Source: Gemmatimonadaceae bacterium (GTDB lineage Bacteria > Gemmatimonadota > Gemmatimonadetes > Gemmatimonadales > Gemmatimonadaceae). Taken from it: a stretch of DNA of 17,703 nucleotides. Within the stretch, counting starts at the first letter, position 1. Each line of letters opens with the position of its first letter. Position numbers and translations under genes: made by a program. The stretch spans positions 1-17,703 of the forward strand of contig JADGQU010000016.1 of the NCBI GenBank assembly GCA_017881545.1. Reading direction: 5' to 3'. Below are positions 6,916-16,698 of this stretch, one piece after another. The notes beneath the pieces are model-generated. The model worked only from the letters and a program-made list of their open reading frames with translations, had not been told where the DNA came from and ran no database searches.

Positions 6916-6995
6916 ATGCCGTGCGCCGACGCCGCGTGGCGCAAGTTCGGCAAGGCGATAGCGGAGTCGCGCAAGGCCGGCGAGGAAGCGGAAAG

Positions 6996-7895
6996 CTAGA
7001 GCCGCGCGACCACGCTCGCGACGTAGAGATCGACGCGCTCGCGCATGAGCGCGTCGCCAATTTCCGGCACGCCCCCGGCTCGCCAGCCCTCGTACATCAA
7101 TGGCGGGCCCGGCAACATCTCCACCACCGACATGAGGTCCCAATAGGGATCGTACTCGAACGATAGTCCGGCCACCGCGATGTAAGCCCAAAGAAAATCG
7201 TCTGCCGCTTGAACGCCGTGCAGATTTGCCAGATTGTGGCGGCACCACGCCACGTCGATTCCGGCGGGCCCTCTGCATCCATTGACCCAGTCCACGACGC
7301 CGCTGACGCGTCCATTCCACCACAGGACGTTGCTCGGGTGATAGTCGCGGTGCACGAAACACTCCCGGTATGAAGGAGCCGGGCCTTGAACCATGTCGAT
7401 TGCTTTGCTCCACGCCGCCGGCTTGCTCGACCACGAAGGCACGGAAAGAGAATCCCGATCGTTATAGCGGCTATACTGCCATGGAAACCCCTCGGCGCCG
7501 ACGCTATGAATTTGCGCGGCAGATCGAGCGAGCCCCTCGATCCACTTCTGCCAATTCGCCGGCTCCAGGACCACCACGCCGCGAAGCATGGTTACAAGCG
7601 TTGCAGGCACTCCGCAGCGGCTTCCGTCGGGATCACATGCGACGAGCTCCGGAGCGGGAAGACGCGCCGCGGTCGCGTGCTCCACGCTCGCTGCTTCCCG
7701 GGCAGCAACATCCGGCTCCTGCCTAACCCACTCTTCGTTTACGAACCGCCGAAGAACGAGAGTGTTGCGCTTCCCGCCAGTCTCCACTTCGACGGCGTGC
7801 AGCAGCGAGGATGTCGCGCCATGCATTGCGGCCGCCGAGACTACGCGGCCGCCGGACGTGTCCTCTATCCAGCGACGAATATTGTCGGGGAGCAT
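6996..7895 (-). CDS. APH (aminoglycoside phosphotransferase)-fold small-molecule kinase
   Basis: This 299-residue protein has the APH/choline kinase fold. The Brenner-type catalytic loop reads VHRDYHPSNVL (catalytic D184, N189) and is followed by the metal-binding Asp in VVDWVNG (D202) and the family's GPAGIDVAWCRHNL. The N-lobe has a strand with TLVLRRF that could carry the ATP-binding residue and E68 in AAREAASVEH as its partner. The family phosphorylates hydroxyls on many small molecules (sugars, choline, homoserine, antibiotics), so the name does not imply drug resistance. The gene starts one base after the stop of the quinone oxidoreductase gene and is probably translationally coupled to it. 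It appears to be the last gene of the M16-M16-oxidoreductase-kinase operon. Substrate unknown. Confidence 0.87.
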   Translation of the reverse strand: MLPDNIRRWIEDTSGGRVVSAAAMHGATSSLLHAVEVETGGKRNTLVLRRFVNEEWVRQEPDVAAREAASVEHATAARLPAPELVACDPDGSRCGVPATLVTMLRGVVVLEPANWQKWIEGLARSAAQIHSVGAEGFPWQYSRYNDRDSLSVPSWSSKPAAWSKAIDMVQGPAPSYRECFVHRDYHPSNVLWWNGRVSGVVDWVNGCRGPAGIDVAWCRHNLANLHGVQAADDFLWAYIAVAGLSFEYDPYWDLMSVVEMLPGPPLMYEGWRAGGVPEIGDALMRERVDLYVASVVARL

Positions 7896-7896
7896 T

Positions 7897-8880
7897 TTAC
7901 TCCCAGGCTAGAACGATTTTCCCGAATGTATCGTTGGAGTGCATCAACTCGTGCGCCGCGCGGATTTCGTCGAATGGGAAAACCCGATCGACGACTGGTT
8001 TGAGCTGGCCAGATTCGAAGAGCGGGACGACGCGCTCGGAGAAATCGCGCGCCAAGGCGATTTTTTCTTCCAGCGGCCTGCCGCGCAACATCGTTCCGAC
8101 AATGGTGAGCCGCTTTCTCAGAAGCATGCCCATGTTGAATGGCGCGGTCGCCCCCGCGGTGAGACCGACGACCACTATTCGACCACGCAGCGCGAGCACG
8201 CGCAGGTTCCCCTCGAGGTAGTTCCCGCCCACGAGATCCATCACGGCATGCACGCTGTCGGCACCGATCGCCGCTTCGACCTGCGCGGCCCAATCCCCGC
8301 GCGAAGCATCGATCGCGACATCAAGGCCGAGCTTCTTCGCCCGCTCGAGCTTGCCGGGCGAGCGCGCAGTCCCAACCACTCTCGCTCCCGCCACGCGCGC
8401 AATCTGGAGGCCCGCGGTTCCTACTCCACTTCCCACTGCGTGAATGAGCACCGTTTCACCAGTGCCAAGCGCCAGCCGATTGAAGAGCGCGTCGTACGCC
8501 GTAAGAAAAACTTCCGGAATCGCCGCGGCGTCCGCCCACGACATCGACTTGGGAACCGGTATCGCCTCTCTCTCGTGCACGCACAAGTACTCAGCGTGAC
8601 CGCCGCCGCCGACAATTCCAATTACGCGTTCACCAACCTTCCACAGAGTCGCCGAGGGCCCGAGGGCATCAACCTCGCCCGCGTATTCCATCCCGCTGAT
8701 ATCCGCCGGCGCGCCGGGAGGAACAGGATAGTTCCCCTCTCGCTGCAAGAGATCCGCGCGATTGAGAGCGGACGCCCTGACCCGCACCCGAATCTGCCCG
8801 ACCCCGGGATCCGGTTTCGGCCGCAGCTGAATCTCGAGCACCTCGGGCCCGCCAGGCCGAGTGATGATGACGGCTTTCAT
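7897..8880 (-). CDS. NAD(P)H-quinone oxidoreductase, PIG3/zeta-crystallin type
   Basis: This 327-residue medium-chain dehydrogenase/reductase is of the zinc-free quinone reductase branch. It begins MKAVIITRPGGPEVLE, has ALNRADLLQREGNYP and ISGMEYAGEV as in PIG3 (TP53I3)-like enzymes, and lacks the catalytic-zinc Cys of alcohol dehydrogenases. The Rossmann motif is HAVGSGVGTAG (about 147-157). It is expected to reduce quinones or other electrophiles with NADPH in the cytosol. The start at 8880 is chosen because AGAGGAAC lies 9-16 bases upstream and the protein then begins exactly where the family does; a longer frame to 8943 would add an Arg-rich stretch. That ribosome binding site overlaps the stop of the M16 gene before it (16-base gap), and the kinase gene follows after one base. 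Confidence 0.92.
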   Translation of the reverse strand: MKAVIITRPGGPEVLEIQLRPKPDPGVGQIRVRVRASALNRADLLQREGNYPVPPGAPADISGMEYAGEVDALGPSATLWKVGERVIGIVGGGGHAEYLCVHEREAIPVPKSMSWADAAAIPEVFLTAYDALFNRLALGTGETVLIHAVGSGVGTAGLQIARVAGARVVGTARSPGKLERAKKLGLDVAIDASRGDWAAQVEAAIGADSVHAVMDLVGGNYLEGNLRVLALRGRIVVVGLTAGATAPFNMGMLLRKRLTIVGTMLRGRPLEEKIALARDFSERVVPLFESGQLKPVVDRVFPFDEIRAAHELMHSNDTFGKIVLAWE

Positions 8881-8896
8881 GGCCACAATTGTTCCT

Positions 8897-10348
8897 CTAG
8901 CGAACCTTGTTGCCCGCCGGGTCCCAGACCTCCACGGTTCCAAGGTTCCGCGCCCGAATCGGCGCCTCGATCTTGGAAAGATCCCCCGCCACGACCACGA
9001 TCACGTTGTCCGGCGTCAACTTGCTCGCCGCCACACGCTTCACGTCATCAGGTGTCACCGCTGACAATCTCTCGCGGTACGTCGTGTAGAAATCGAGCGG
9101 CAGTCCCCACACGATCAGGTTCTGCAGGCTCGCGGAAAGACCCTGAACGCTCTGCACCGAGTTGGGGAACCCGGACACCAGATTGTTCACCATGCCCTGA
9201 AGCTCGCCTGCAGGCACAGCGTCGCTCGTTATCCGGCGGTACTCGCCTATCGCTTCCACGAGCGCCGAATCGGTGGCATTGGTTCTCACCTCCGAGTTCG
9301 CGCGAAACGCTCCAGCGCCCGGTCTTAGATCCAGGCCACTGAACGCCCCGTACGTATACCCGTGCTTCTCGCGCAGATTCATGTTCATCCGCGAGCTGAA
9401 CCCGCCACCGAAGACGTGATTCAGGGCGACCATGGAGATGTAGTCGGGGTCGGTCGCCCGGAAGCCAGCCTGTCCGACGACGATAGATGACTGTACTGAA
9501 CCCGGACGGTCGACCAGAATGACCCTCGTCCCCGTGCTCGGCCTCACAGGGTTCACTACCGCCGGCAAAGCGGCGCGGGTCGCGGTCCACCCGCCGAACG
9601 CCTGCTGCGCAATGGATCTCGCTTCAGCTGGCGAAATGTCTCCCACCAGCAGTAGCGTGGCCGCCGATGGAGCGAACATCGTTCGATGCCAGTTGACCAC
9701 ATCGTCGCGAGTGAGAGCGCCGATCGTGGTGAGATTTCCGCTCGCCGGACGCGAGAACGGCGCGGTGCTGTCGAACGCCGCCCGTATGAACGCATCCGCC
9801 GCGAGTCCCGCGGTTCTCGCGTGAGCCTGTTGATACGATGCGATCGCCTGGTTCTTCACTCGGTTGAATTCGCTCGCCGGAAGGCTGGGCGCGATGATCG
9901 TCTTCGCCGCCAGCTCCATCGCTTGTGGAAACACGTTCTTGAGCGCAACCACGTCGGCGAATGAAGTGCTGAATCCCGCACCCGTACTGTATTGTGCGCC
10001 AAGAGCATCCATCGCCCGGGCAATGTCTGCACCCGTCATCGTGCCCGTCCCCTCCGACAGCAGACGCCCTGTCAGTGAAGCAAGGCCGCTCTTGGCCGCC
10101 GGCTCGCGCATGGCGCCGGCGTCGATGATCAACCTTCCCTCCACCACCGGCAGCGTGTGCTTCTGAACGAGAATGACTTTCAGCCCGTTGTCGAGCTGGA
10201 ATTGCTCGACGGCCGGGAACACGTACGGGCGGAGCGCGCTGGGCGGTGGCGGCTGTACCATCTGCGCGCGAGCCGCGTCAGGCGCGAAGATGAGGGCAAG
10301 GGCAAGAGTTGCTGCGAGCCCGCGATTGGAAATAAAAGAGCGATGCAT
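8897..10348 (-). CDS. M16 family peptidase homolog lacking the zinc motif (partner subunit)
   Basis: This 483-residue protein has a signal peptide (cleavage near ARA-Q, residue 28) and two M16 halves. The region that carries HxxEH in active enzymes reads GLASLTGRLLSEG here, so the two His and the Glu are replaced by Ser91, Gly94 and Arg95. It cannot bind zinc in the usual way. The C-terminal half keeps the family's GGGFSSRMNMNLREKHGYTYG segment, with the Arg and Tyr that inactive M16B partners supply to bind substrate. Together with the active subunit encoded just upstream it should form a heterodimeric periplasmic peptidase, like other bacterial paired M16B proteins. The stop of the active subunit and this start share one base (TAATG), which suggests equal synthesis of the two subunits. 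Confidence 0.93.
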   Translation of the reverse strand: MHRSFISNRGLAATLALALIFAPDAARAQMVQPPPPSALRPYVFPAVEQFQLDNGLKVILVQKHTLPVVEGRLIIDAGAMREPAAKSGLASLTGRLLSEGTGTMTGADIARAMDALGAQYSTGAGFSTSFADVVALKNVFPQAMELAAKTIIAPSLPASEFNRVKNQAIASYQQAHARTAGLAADAFIRAAFDSTAPFSRPASGNLTTIGALTRDDVVNWHRTMFAPSAATLLLVGDISPAEARSIAQQAFGGWTATRAALPAVVNPVRPSTGTRVILVDRPGSVQSSIVVGQAGFRATDPDYISMVALNHVFGGGFSSRMNMNLREKHGYTYGAFSGLDLRPGAGAFRANSEVRTNATDSALVEAIGEYRRITSDAVPAGELQGMVNNLVSGFPNSVQSVQGLSASLQNLIVWGLPLDFYTTYRERLSAVTPDDVKRVAASKLTPDNVIVVVAGDLSKIEAPIRARNLGTVEVWDPAGNKVR

Positions 10349-11760
10349 TACGGCGTCCTCGTCGAAGAGGTCTGGGCGGTCTTTTTGGCGGGGACGTAAA
10401 CGAGAATTGAGCGGTTCGTTGGAACCAGACGATCGCGCCCGACCGCGTTGAGCTGCGCCAGCGTGACGCGGTCAAACTCGCCGAGAACCTTGTTGACGTG
10501 GTTGGGATCGTGGAAGAATGTCCAACCTTCCGCGAGACGATCCGCTCGACCGCCGAAACCGCCGGTGGTCTGCAGTCCGTCGACAAACGCGAATCGCTCC
10601 GATGCGCGTGCGCGGTCCAGCTCCGGCTGCGTGAACGACGAAACGCCTGCCAGCTCGGCAAGGAGCGCTTTCTCGAGTGAATCGGGATTGCTGCCCGGTT
10701 TCCCCGTCGCGGTGAAGACCAGCATGTCGGCGCCGTCGGCCAGGCCGAAGTTGAATCCGGCGACGTTGGTGGCAACCTGCTGTCTCCGAACAAGTGCATC
10801 GTAAAGACGCGACGAGCGGCCGCCGCCCATAATGTCACCGAGCAGGCTGATGGCCGGCGCTTCTGGAGACTTTGCGGACTGCACCCGGTACGCCACATAA
10901 ATCGCGGGCGCGGGCGCCTGAGCGTCCTGTACCACGAGACGCTGCTCGTGCCCGACATTCGCCGGCACTCTCATGTTCGCGAGTGGCGGCGCGACTGGTC
11001 CGCGCGGAATCGGGCCGAAGTACTTCCGAACCATCGCCTTCGCCTGAGGGACGTCGATGTCCCCGGCCACCACCAGCACCGCGTTGTTCGGGGCGTAGTA
11101 GGTCTTGAAAAAGCTTCGGACATCGGCGACGGATGCGTTCGAGAGATCCGTCATCGACCCGATCACCGAGTGATGGTAAGGATGATTGTCGGGAAAGAGC
11201 AGCTCTTCGGTTTTCTCAACCCAGGTTCCGTACGGCTGGTTGTCGACGCTTTGCCGGCGCTCGTTCTTCACGACTTCGCGCTGGTTGTCGAGCTTCTCCT
11301 GCGTCAGCGTCTCGGTGAGAGTTCCCATTCTGTCCGATTCCAGCCACAGCGCGAGCTCCAGCTGGTTCGAGGGAATCTGCTCGAAGTAGTTCGTGCGGTC
11401 CCAGCTCGTGGTGCCGTTGATGTCGGCACCGGCTCTCCCCCCGGCCGCCTCGAGCAGCGCCCAGTGCTGGCCGTCAGCGACGTTCTTCGATCCCTTGAAC
11501 ATCATGTGCTCGAACAGATGCGCGAAGCCGGTCTTGCCCGGCTGCTCCATCTTCGATCCGACGTTGTACCAGAGAAGCACGGCCGCCACGGGCGTCGAGT
11601 GATCTACGTGGTAGACCACGGTCAAGCCGTTGGGCAGCGTCTCCTTGGTGTAGTCGATGCGCAGCTCGGGACTCTTGCCCGGCTGTCCACTCTTTGCCTG
11701 CGCGCCGGCATTGGCGGCGGCAAGGCACAACAGAGAGACCGCACAGTAGCGGAGTCTCAT
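10348..11760 (-). CDS. M16 family zinc peptidase, active subunit
   Basis: This 470-residue secreted peptidase has a signal peptide (cleavage near AGA-Q, residue 21), then the M16 motif HLFEH (H81, E84, H85). E162 in REVVKNERRQ stands 77 residues after the second His, exactly as in the HxxEH-x76-E zinc site. The second half has GDIMGGGRSSRLYDALV, typical of the C-terminal M16 domain. It probably degrades oligopeptides in the periplasm with the inactive partner encoded next. The start at 11760 is chosen because GGAGGT lies three bases upstream and a clean signal peptide follows; the frame stays open to 12096 but that extension is not protein-like. A candidate sigma70 promoter (11821-11849) precedes it, so it probably heads the four-gene operon. 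Confidence 0.94.
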   Translation of the reverse strand: MRLRYCAVSLLCLAAANAGAQAKSGQPGKSPELRIDYTKETLPNGLTVVYHVDHSTPVAAVLLWYNVGSKMEQPGKTGFAHLFEHMMFKGSKNVADGQHWALLEAAGGRAGADINGTTSWDRTNYFEQIPSNQLELALWLESDRMGTLTETLTQEKLDNQREVVKNERRQSVDNQPYGTWVEKTEELLFPDNHPYHHSVIGSMTDLSNASVADVRSFFKTYYAPNNAVLVVAGDIDVPQAKAMVRKYFGPIPRGPVAPPLANMRVPANVGHEQRLVVQDAQAPAPAIYVAYRVQSAKSPEAPAISLLGDIMGGGRSSRLYDALVRRQQVATNVAGFNFGLADGADMLVFTATGKPGSNPDSLEKALLAELAGVSSFTQPELDRARASERFAFVDGLQTTGGFGGRADRLAEGWTFFHDPNHVNKVLGEFDRVTLAQLNAVGRDRLVPTNRSILVYVPAKKTAQTSSTRTP

Positions 11761-11763
11761 TCG

Positions 11764-11849
11764 ACCTCCATGAGATTTTAGGTGTCGGCAGCTGGACGGG
11801 AGCGGCCGGATCGGACCCACATAATAGGAGCAAACACGCTCGGCGTCGA
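11764..11849 (-). promoter_or_regulatory. Candidate sigma70-type promoter and ribosome binding site of the M16 operon
   Basis: On the minus strand a -35-like TCGACG (11844-11849, 4 of 6 consensus bases) and a -10-like TATTAT (11821-11826, 5 of 6) are exactly 17 bases apart. Transcription would start near 11814 and give a leader of about 54 bases that ends with GGAGGT (11764-11769) three bases before the ATG. The site lies in the 128-base gap after the permease gene, the longest gap on the minus strand, which supports a separate transcription unit. Such boxes also occur by chance. Confidence 0.45.
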
Positions 11850-11888
11850 GCAGTAAACGTCGCGGTGTAGCGATCTCAGCCCGAGCAG

Positions 11889-13109
11889 CTACTCGTAGCG
11901 CAGCGACTGTATAGGATCCAACCCAGCCGCCCTTCTCGCCGGCCAGACGCCGAAAAGAATTCCAACGAACCCCGAAAAGAAAAACGCCAGTAGAACAGAC
12001 GACGGCGCAACCGAAGTATTGAAGTTTCCGAACTTCGACAACCCGTACGCAGCTCCCCAGCCGAAGACGATTCCGCCCGCCCCGCCGACCAGGCACAGCA
12101 CCACTGCTTCAATGAGGAACTGGAGCAGAATGTTCTTGGGAGTCGCGCCGAGCGCCTTTCTCACGCCGATCTCGCGCGTCCGTTCCGTAACCGACACGAG
12201 CATGATGTTCATGATGCCGATTCCGCCGACGAGAAGACTCACCGCCGCGATTCCAGAGAGCAGGAAAGTGAAGATCTGCGTCGTCTCGCCGAGCGTGTTC
12301 AGGAAGTCGGCCTGATTGCGGATCTGGAAGTCGTCAGGAATACCGACCCGCAGTCTGTGCAAACGGCGAAGCGTTTTCTGGATTGCCGCCATCGCGTTCG
12401 GAATCTCGGCTTCTGACGACGCCAGCACGCCAATCTGCCGCAACCGGTCAGTGCCGAACACCCGGAACTGCGCGGTGGTGAGCGGAATCAGCCCCTGATC
12501 GTCCGGGTTTCCGAATCCACCGCCGCTTCCCTTGCTGGCGAGAACGCCAATAACCTGAAAGAGAAATCCACCGATGCGGACATTCTGTCCGACGAGGCTG
12601 GCCGCCGGCACCCCGAGGTTGTCGGGAATCGCCGCGCCAAGCACGGCGACACTACGACTGGCCCGATCGTCACCCGCCGTGAACATTTTCCCCTGAGCAA
12701 TCGTGTACTTTCGCACATCGAGATAGTTCGCCGTGGTGCCGAGGACGGTCGTGTTGGTATTCGTGTTCAGATACTGTACCTGCAGCTGCTTCTGCATTTC
12801 CGGCTCGACGGCCGCAACCGCGGACCCCGCCGAGTCGAGCGCTTTCGCGTCTGCTACCACCATCGGCGCGCGATCGTTGCCCGACGAGACCCCACCCGGC
12901 GCGTAAATCTGTCCTGGCTGCACTGTCAGAAGCGTCGTTCCGAGCGCGGTGATCCGCGCGTTGACGGATTCCTGCGCGCCACGCCCAAGTGCGACTACGG
13001 CGATCACAGCTCCCACTCCAATGACGACACCGAGCATTGTCAAGAAAGAGCGAAGCTTGTTCGCTCTGAGCGCGCCGAGCGCTACGCCAATCGTCTCTCC
13101 AAGCAGCAT
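11889..13109 (-). CDS. MacB-like ABC transporter permease (FtsX domain)
   Basis: This 406-residue membrane protein has the MacB/FtsX permease layout. The first helix is at about 21-41 (SFLTMLGVVIGVGAVIAVV) and a large periplasmic domain (about 45-275) follows. Three more helices lie at about 278-302, 331-352 and 370-391. The cytoplasmic loop ERTREIGVRKALGA (about 309-322), which contacts the ATPase, is intact, as is the terminal PARRAAGLDPIQSLRYE. This family does not carry substrate through the membrane; it uses ATP to move the periplasmic part and push substrate into a TolC channel. Full MacB proteins have an ATPase domain in front of this part; here it is absent, so a separate ATP-binding protein is required. 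The gene follows the adaptor by 12 bases, and its site AGGAGGT overlaps the adaptor's stop. Confidence 0.93.
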   Translation of the reverse strand: MLLGETIGVALGALRANKLRSFLTMLGVVIGVGAVIAVVALGRGAQESVNARITALGTTLLTVQPGQIYAPGGVSSGNDRAPMVVADAKALDSAGSAVAAVEPEMQKQLQVQYLNTNTNTTVLGTTANYLDVRKYTIAQGKMFTAGDDRASRSVAVLGAAIPDNLGVPAASLVGQNVRIGGFLFQVIGVLASKGSGGGFGNPDDQGLIPLTTAQFRVFGTDRLRQIGVLASSEAEIPNAMAAIQKTLRRLHRLRVGIPDDFQIRNQADFLNTLGETTQIFTFLLSGIAAVSLLVGGIGIMNIMLVSVTERTREIGVRKALGATPKNILLQFLIEAVVLCLVGGAGGIVFGWGAAYGLSKFGNFNTSVAPSSVLLAFFFSGFVGILFGVWPARRAAGLDPIQSLRYE

Positions 13110-13115
13110 GGTCCT

Positions 13116-13121
13116 ACCTCC

Positions 13122-13122
<1 letters not shown>
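13116..13122 (-). promoter_or_regulatory. Ribosome binding site overlapping the adaptor gene stop
   Basis: On the minus strand the junction reads TGAGGAGGTAGGACCATG. The TGA stop of the adaptor gene leads directly into a near-consensus AGGAGGT, six bases before the permease ATG. A ribosome ending on the adaptor would cover this site, so the adaptor and permease are likely translated in step. Confidence 0.7.
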
Positions 13123-14677
<1,555 letters not shown>

Positions 14678-14681
<4 letters not shown>

Positions 14682-16051
14682 TGCAGATCCCGCCCAATGA
14701 GCGCCTCGAGCTGCGCCCGCGCGATCCGGTAATCGTACCGCGCCTGAATCAATGCCTGTTCCGCCGTCGCCAATGCCGCCTGCGACGTTATGAGGTCGAG
14801 CAGCACCGAAGCACCGATGTTATAACGCTGCTGCTGCACACGAACATCCTCCTGAGCCGCCGCGACCGATGCGACCTGGATCGCCACCCGCTGCGATGCG
14901 CTGCGTATCGCCCCAATGTTTTGCGTCAGCAGCTGAACTGCCGCCAGCTGCGAATCCCGGAATGCCGCCTGCGCGTTGACCTCTGCGACCTTCGCGCGCA
15001 CGACCCCTTCCTCGCGCACGAAATTGTTGAACACGGGGTAGGAAAGCGAGAAGGCGAGTCGACCGCTGTAGGAGAAAGGATCGCTCCCGAATCCGAAACG
15101 CGGATCGGTTCCACTGCCGCTGCGCGAATAGCTCGCGCTCAACGATGGGAGATAGGTACCCTTGGCTGCCTTCCGGGATTCCTCGGCCGCGTCCACATTG
15201 GCTTGCGCCTGCTGCACCGAAGGTCCAATCAAGGCCAGCCCCGCCAGCTGAGCGCTATCCGGGAGCGCCAACATATTCTCCTGCACGGACGCGGGATCCG
15301 CCGTGACTGGCACCGGCGACCCGACAAGTCTGGTGAGCGCTGCGTCTGCCGCCTCCTTGTTGCTCGCCGCCGTGATCATAGCGAGCTGGGCGTTACCGAC
15401 CTGGATCACGCCGCGCAGGGAATCCGACCTTGTCGCCGCTCCGGCCCGCACTCTGGCGACCGAAGACTTGAACTGCTCGGCTGCCTGCGCCGTCTGCAGC
15501 ACCGCGGCGTCCTGGCTCTCGATCGCGGCGAGAACTGCGTAATACTGCTGCTTCACACCGAGAGCCACGTTGTACTTGACTGCTATGCGATTTGCCTCCG
15601 CGGCCGCGATCTGATAGTTCGACGTGCGCAGGTCGTATAGCCGCTGTCCTCCATCGAAGAGCGTCATGTTGACAGTGAGGCCCGTGCTGTTCGTCGGTTT
15701 CTGGGCGGCCGTGACCACCTCCCCGTTCTGATTCAGTCGCGTCAGATTGCTACCCAATTGCACGACGTGCCCCGCGCTGAGCGCGACGCTCGGCAAAATC
15801 GCCCCAATCGCGGAAACTCGCGCCGCCTTGCTCGTCCGCTCGGTTCCCACTGCTGCGATTGCATCGGGCGAGTTCTGCTGGGCCATCCTCACGGCCTCGT
15901 CCAGCGAGATCTTTCGCACGCTGTCGGGTGCCCGGGTGAGCCCTGGCTGCAATCCGGGCTTGAGAACCTGGGCGCTCACCGTGGGAGCGGCCAATAATAG
16001 CAACGCGATAGCCGAGAGTAGTCTCACCGGCGTCTTTGGACTGTACGACAT
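14678..16051 (-). CDS. TolC family outer membrane efflux channel
   Basis: This 457-residue outer membrane protein has a signal peptide (cleavage near VSA-Q, residue 27) and the two internally repeated OEP halves of TolC. The first half starts KISLDEAVRMAQQNSPDAIAA and contains long Ala/Gln-rich helices. The second ends with QQQRYNIGASVLLDLITSQAALATAEQALIQARYDYRIARAQLEALIGRDL, quoted here in outline as the classic RYNIG...L-D-L-TSQ...LI-ARYDY segment near the C-terminus. It should form the trimeric exit duct for the adaptor and permease encoded next. The frame is open far upstream (to 16621, under atpH), but the ATG at 16051 opens the signal peptide and is preferred. No Shine-Dalgarno is visible, and the atp terminator ends only about 20 bases upstream, so how this operon is started is unclear. 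Confidence 0.92.
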
Positions 16052-16073
16052 GTGTGCTAAGACGGGGCTGATT

Positions 16074-16104
16074 GAAAACGAAAGGGCCGCACCAGACTGC
16101 GGCC
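16074..16104 (-). terminator. Rho-independent terminator after atpH
   Basis: On the minus strand a perfect 7-base stem GGCCGCA/TGCGGCC (16098-16104 with 16085-16091) closes a 6-base loop and is followed by the T-rich run CTTTCGTTTTC. It stands about 46 bases after the atpH stop and should end the atpE-F-H transcript. On the plus strand there is no T-tract after the stem, so it works in one direction only. Confidence 0.75.
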
Positions 16105-16149
16105 ATTCAATAAGTACGCCCAGGCGCCCCGTTCTGCTGAGGTCCCGCC

Positions 16150-16698
16150 CTACCGCGTCACTGTTGCCAGCATCCGCTGCCTGAGCGACGCCAGCCGGCG
16201 CCGTACCGACCCGTCCATGACGGTATCGCCCACTTTTACGATCACCCCACCCAGGATCGCCGGGTTGAGCGAGATATGCGGGACGACGCGCTTCCCGAAT
16301 AGACGCGACAACTGCCGCGTCAGCGCGTCCTTCTCCAGCTCGGCCGGCTCGCGCGCGACCGTCACGTTGACGTGAACGCGGTCCTCGGAGTCGTCGATCA
16401 GATTCCTGTACTCGGTGGCGATTTCCGGAATCAGCATCTGCCGGCGCTTCATGATCACGGCTTCGATGAAGCGCATGAACACTCGCGGAACCCCGCGTCC
16501 CAGCGCCTTCTCCATGATCTGGATCTTGCGCGCGGCCGAAAGCTTGGGTGACTCCAGAAAGGTCTTCAGCGTAGGGTTCTCGCGCATCCCCACCGAGATT
16601 GCATCGATGAGCGCGCCCCACTCCTCCTGCTCGCCGCTCTTGCGGGCGAGCGTCAGCAAGGCCTCGGCGTAATTGCGCCCGATTCTTTCGTCGTTCAT
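16150..16698 (-). CDS. atpH: F1F0 ATP synthase subunit delta
   Basis: This 182-residue peripheral stalk subunit joins the top of F1 to the b-subunit dimer. The family pattern is clear: N-terminal helical domain with RIGRNYAEALLTLARKSGE, the middle FLESPKLSAARKIQIMEKALG and FMRFIEAVIMKRRQMLIPEI, and the C-terminal part with VTVAREPAELEKDALTRQLSRLFGK and LNPAILGGVIVKVGDTVMDGSVRRRLASLRQRM. Length fits (usual about 180). The start overlaps the atpF stop by 4 bases (ATGA). In most bacteria atpA, atpG, atpD and atpC follow directly. Here a terminator and an export operon follow, so the catalytic F1 genes must be elsewhere. Confidence 0.96.
   Translation of the reverse strand: MNDERIGRNYAEALLTLARKSGEQEEWGALIDAISVGMRENPTLKTFLESPKLSAARKIQIMEKALGRGVPRVFMRFIEAVIMKRRQMLIPEIATEYRNLIDDSEDRVHVNVTVAREPAELEKDALTRQLSRLFGKRVVPHISLNPAILGGVIVKVGDTVMDGSVRRRLASLRQRMLATVTR

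Noticed and set aside
6789..6974. Short open frame with a TTG start between the APH and cupin genes
   Set aside because: It has no ribosome binding site, overlaps the cupin start in another frame and has no recognisable sequence.
6996..7895. APH-fold protein as an antibiotic resistance gene
   Set aside because: The fold is shared by many metabolic kinases, the gene sits in a housekeeping-like operon, and no mobile element is near.
7939..9342. 467-codon open frame on the plus strand opposite the quinone reductase and M16 genes
   Set aside because: Composition is Arg/Pro/His-rich with no recognisable motif; the opposite strand carries clear families across the full span.
10948..11781. 277-codon plus-strand frame opposite the active M16 gene
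   Set aside because: It is antisense to the HxxEH-bearing domain and has no supporting start site or motif.
16052..16621. 190-residue N-terminal extension of the TolC frame
   Set aside because: It runs under atpH in another frame, has no signal peptide and crosses a terminator; the ATG at 16051 opens a normal signal peptide.
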